Source: Achromobacter xylosoxidans A8
Lineage (GTDB): Bacteria > Pseudomonadota > Gammaproteobacteria > Burkholderiales > Burkholderiaceae_B
Assembly: GCF_000165835.1 (NCBI RefSeq)
Contig: NC_014640.1
Coordinates: 5,642,001 to 5,706,000, forward strand
Reading direction: 5' to 3'
DNA: 64,000 nucleotides
Numbering within the stretch: position 1 is the stretch's first letter; every line of letters begins with the position of its first letter. The position numbers were made by a program, and so were the translations under genes. The notes below the pieces were generated by a model. The model saw only the letters and a list, made by a program, of their open reading frames with translations, ran no database searches and was not told the origin of the DNA. Shown here one piece after another: positions 61,959 to 64,000 of the stretch.

Positions 61959-62010
61959 ATTCTATCGTATGTACGCGCCCGGCCTCGCCCACCCCGGGCG
62001 CCATGGCCGC

Positions 62011-64000
62011 CTACAGCTTGGGCGCGTAGCGCAGCGTCAGCATCACGTTGCGGGGCTCGCCGTAGTAATTGTTGCTGCTGAGCGTGTTGTACGAAGGCAC
62101 GTAGTACTTCTTGTCGAACACATTGTTAAGGTTCAGCCCGATGCTCAGTTCCGGCGTGGCCTGATAACCCAGCCGCGCATTCCAGATCGAGAATCCGGCC
62201 ATGGTGAACTTGCGGTCCGAACTGATCGTATGCGTCTGCGTGTTGACGCCGGCGCCCACGCTCAGGCGGTTTAACGAGCCCGGCAGCCTGTAGTTGGCCC
62301 ACAGGCGCAGCATATGCTTGGGCGTCCAGGTATTGAAGACCTTGCCCTGGTTGTCGGGGTCGTCCAGATACTTGGTGGTGTTGTAGGTATAGCCGGCATA
62401 CAGCTCCAGGCCCTTGACGACTTCGCCCGAGACCTCGGCCTCCAGGCCCTGACTGCGCACCTTGCCCGCCGCGCGCGAGCAATACCAGCCATCGCACGCA
62501 AAGCCAGCGTCGTAGTCGTTGACCGCGCGGTTCTTGTGGTCGTAGCGGAACAACGCCAGCAGCGTATTGACGCGGCCCTCCGCGAGTTCGCCCTTGACGC
62601 CGATTTCGTAGTTGTTGCCCTCGATGGGCTTGAGCAGGCTGCCCGCTACGCTGCGCTCGGTCTGCGGTTCGAACACCGTTGTGTAGCTGGCATAGGCCGA
62701 CCAGTTGTCGCTCAGCGAGTACACCAGGCCGGCGTAGGGAATGAAACGTCCCGAGGTGCTGGACGTGGTGGCGCTGCCGCCGCCGCTGTAGGTGTAGTCG
62801 TACCAGCCGACGCGCCCGCCGCCAATCAGCGCCAGGGATTCAGTGGGCTTGACGCGCCAGGTGCCGTAAATGCCCTTCTGGCGGATGTCGTAGGCGCTTC
62901 GCGAGTCATAGCCGCTGGCCTGGGCAATGGTGTCGATGTCCTGCCACGGACGATGGTGGTCGATATCGAAGATATTGCCGCCATCCTGCCAGACGCGCGT
63001 GAACCGGTCCTGCGTGGTCAGCTTGGAATAGTTGGCGCCGACCACGACCTCTTGCTTCATCCCCAGGGCGGTGAAGTCGCCGCTGACCGACATGTCCAGC
63101 CCGCGCTGCTTGCTGTGGAAGTCCACGCCGAAATCGCCATAGGACAGCCCGCTGCCGTCCGGCTGCACGGCATCCGCGACGCGCTGATGCACGGTCGTGT
63201 TCTTTTCATTCATGGCGACGCCGACCATCTTGAAGCGCCATGCGTCGTTGAAGCGGTGCGCCAGGTCGGCGTAAAAAATGGTCTGGTCGTTCTTCGCCCG
63301 GTTCCAGGTCGAACCCGTAAAGGTCGAACGCGGCAGGTCGATATCGCCTCCGTCCGCGTAGCGGGGATAGCCCACGAACATCGGCCGCGAGCGGCTGTAG
63401 CGGTTGCTGATCCCGATGCCTACCGTGGTGTCATCGCTGATGTCATAGTCCAGCGCGGCATACAGGTTGCGCGTCTTTTCCCACACATAGTCGATGTAGG
63501 AATGGCTTTGATCTTCATCCAGCACCACGCGGCCGCGCAAGGTGCCCGATTCGTTCAAGGGACTGCCCGCGTCCAACTGCAGGCCGTAGTGATCCCAGGA
63601 GCCGGCCTTGGCCGTTACCACCACCGCAGGCTCCGCCCCGCCGCGCTTGCGCACCAGGTTGATCGCGCCGCCCGGGCTGCCCGCCCCCTGCAACAGGCCG
63701 GCGGCGCCGCGCAGGATTTCCACGCGGTCATAGAACACCAGCGAGTCCTGCTCCCAGTTGCCCAGGCTGTAGCTGTTGCGCAGCAAGGACACGCCATCGT
63801 ATTGCAGCAGGTCCACGGGGAAGCCGCGGGCGTTGATCGCCACCCCGGGACCCACGCCCTGCACGCCCACCATGCCGGTGGTGTTGTTCACCGCGTCCGG
63901 CAGGCTGACCATGTCCTGGTCATCCATGCGCTGCCGGGTCAGCACAGTGATGGATTGCGGAATGTCTTTCAAGGCCTGCGCCGTCTTGCCGATGGTGACG
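62011..64000 (-). CDS. TonB-dependent siderophore receptor, partial
   Basis: At least 663 residues of a receptor whose N-terminus lies beyond base 64000. The visible part opens inside the plug: VTIGKTAQALKDIPQSITVLTRQRMDDQDM, then VEILRGAAGLLQGAGSPGGAINLVRKR, the usual siderophore-receptor plug. The barrel includes YDYTYSGGGSATTSSTSGRF and closes NNYYGEPRNVMLTLRYAPKL. This end lacks the common terminal aromatic residue (ends K-L). An STN domain, if any, would be in the missing part. It lies upstream of fecI/fecR-like genes on the same strand. Confidence 0.88.
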   Translation of the reverse strand, partial: VTIGKTAQALKDIPQSITVLTRQRMDDQDMVSLPDAVNNTTGMVGVQGVGPGVAINARGFPVDLLQYDGVSLLRNSYSLGNWEQDSLVFYDRVEILRGAAGLLQGAGSPGGAINLVRKRGGAEPAVVVTAKAGSWDHYGLQLDAGSPLNESGTLRGRVVLDEDQSHSYIDYVWEKTRNLYAALDYDISDDTTVGIGISNRYSRSRPMFVGYPRYADGGDIDLPRSTFTGSTWNRAKNDQTIFYADLAHRFNDAWRFKMVGVAMNEKNTTVHQRVADAVQPDGSGLSYGDFGVDFHSKQRGLDMSVSGDFTALGMKQEVVVGANYSKLTTQDRFTRVWQDGGNIFDIDHHRPWQDIDTIAQASGYDSRSAYDIRQKGIYGTWRVKPTESLALIGGGRVGWYDYTYSGGGSATTSSTSGRFIPYAGLVYSLSDNWSAYASYTTVFEPQTERSVAGSLLKPIEGNNYEIGVKGELAEGRVNTLLALFRYDHKNRAVNDYDAGFACDGWYCSRAAGKVRSQGLEAEVSGEVVKGLELYAGYTYNTTKYLDDPDNQGKVFNTWTPKHMLRLWANYRLPGSLNRLSVGAGVNTQTHTISSDRKFTMAGFSIWNARLGYQATPELSIGLNLNNVFDKKYYVPSYNTLSSNNYYGEPRNVMLTLRYAPKL

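Noticed and set aside
61930..62010. Fur box before the FecI-type gene
   Set aside because: The AT-rich bases near the start codon do not give a convincing match to the Fur consensus.

Overview
The window is about 67% G+C, densely packed and without rRNA, tRNA, insertion sequences or CRISPR arrays. The gene set suggests a beta-proteobacterium of the Alcaligenaceae (Achromobacter/Bordetella type). This rests on the DUF4148 proteins, a RegB/RegA pair beside cytochrome bo3 oxidase, several TonB receptors, many LysR/AraC regulators with small metabolic operons, and SlyX plus the MaeB malic enzyme. The genus is inference; no marker gene is present.

Layout. 1-351: start of a P1-family peptidase that leaves the window. 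546-2845: cystine-type ABC transporter (tcyABC-like). 2885-9879: a seven-gene minus-strand cassette of FecB/C/D-type ABC importer, two paralogous amidotransferase-fold proteins, a TonB receptor and an FmdE-like protein, with a Fur-box-like site at its head and a divergent Crp-type regulator. 10715-14496: NlpD-like lipoprotein, then a MASE1-PAS membrane protein overlapping a three-domain protein (Cys-nucleophile alpha/beta hydrolase, SnoaL-like domain, acyl-CoA-binding domain).

14525-22876 is a respiratory block. It holds copper delivery (DUF2946, SCO, PCuAC), the redox two-component system regBA, a control region with three RegA-type palindromes and an FNR-type box, and cyoABCD closed by a terminator. 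22959-28674: exported ankyrin protein, a nifQ homologue behind a near-perfect ModE operator, a PqqU/YncD-type TonB receptor and slyX. 28961-34596: DUF4148 protein, small exported protein, maeB with a divergent LysR gene, and two tandem paralogous lipoproteins.

34733-53503 is a run of small regulator-plus-effector units: AraC/EamA, MarR/MATE, LysR/TSUP permease, XRE-cupin/GNAT, PLD lipoprotein/AlkB, a SUMF1-fold protein, AraC/cupin/SDR, MgtC, SDR, and an epimerase/hydrolase/HAD operon with a palindromic operator. 53641-57864: a TetR gene and an AcnA/AcnD-type aconitase coupled to a GntR regulator. 57880-64000: two TonB receptors flanking a FecI/FecR pair, the last receptor cut by the window end.

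Most worth following up: the hydrolase-SnoaL-ACBP fusion with its overlapping membrane sensor; the ModE-box/nifQ unit in a region with no visible nitrogenase genes; the Fur-type cassette with FmdE-like and paired amidotransferase-like proteins; and the RegA/FNR control region before cyoA. Function assignments come from motif reading only; no database search was run.
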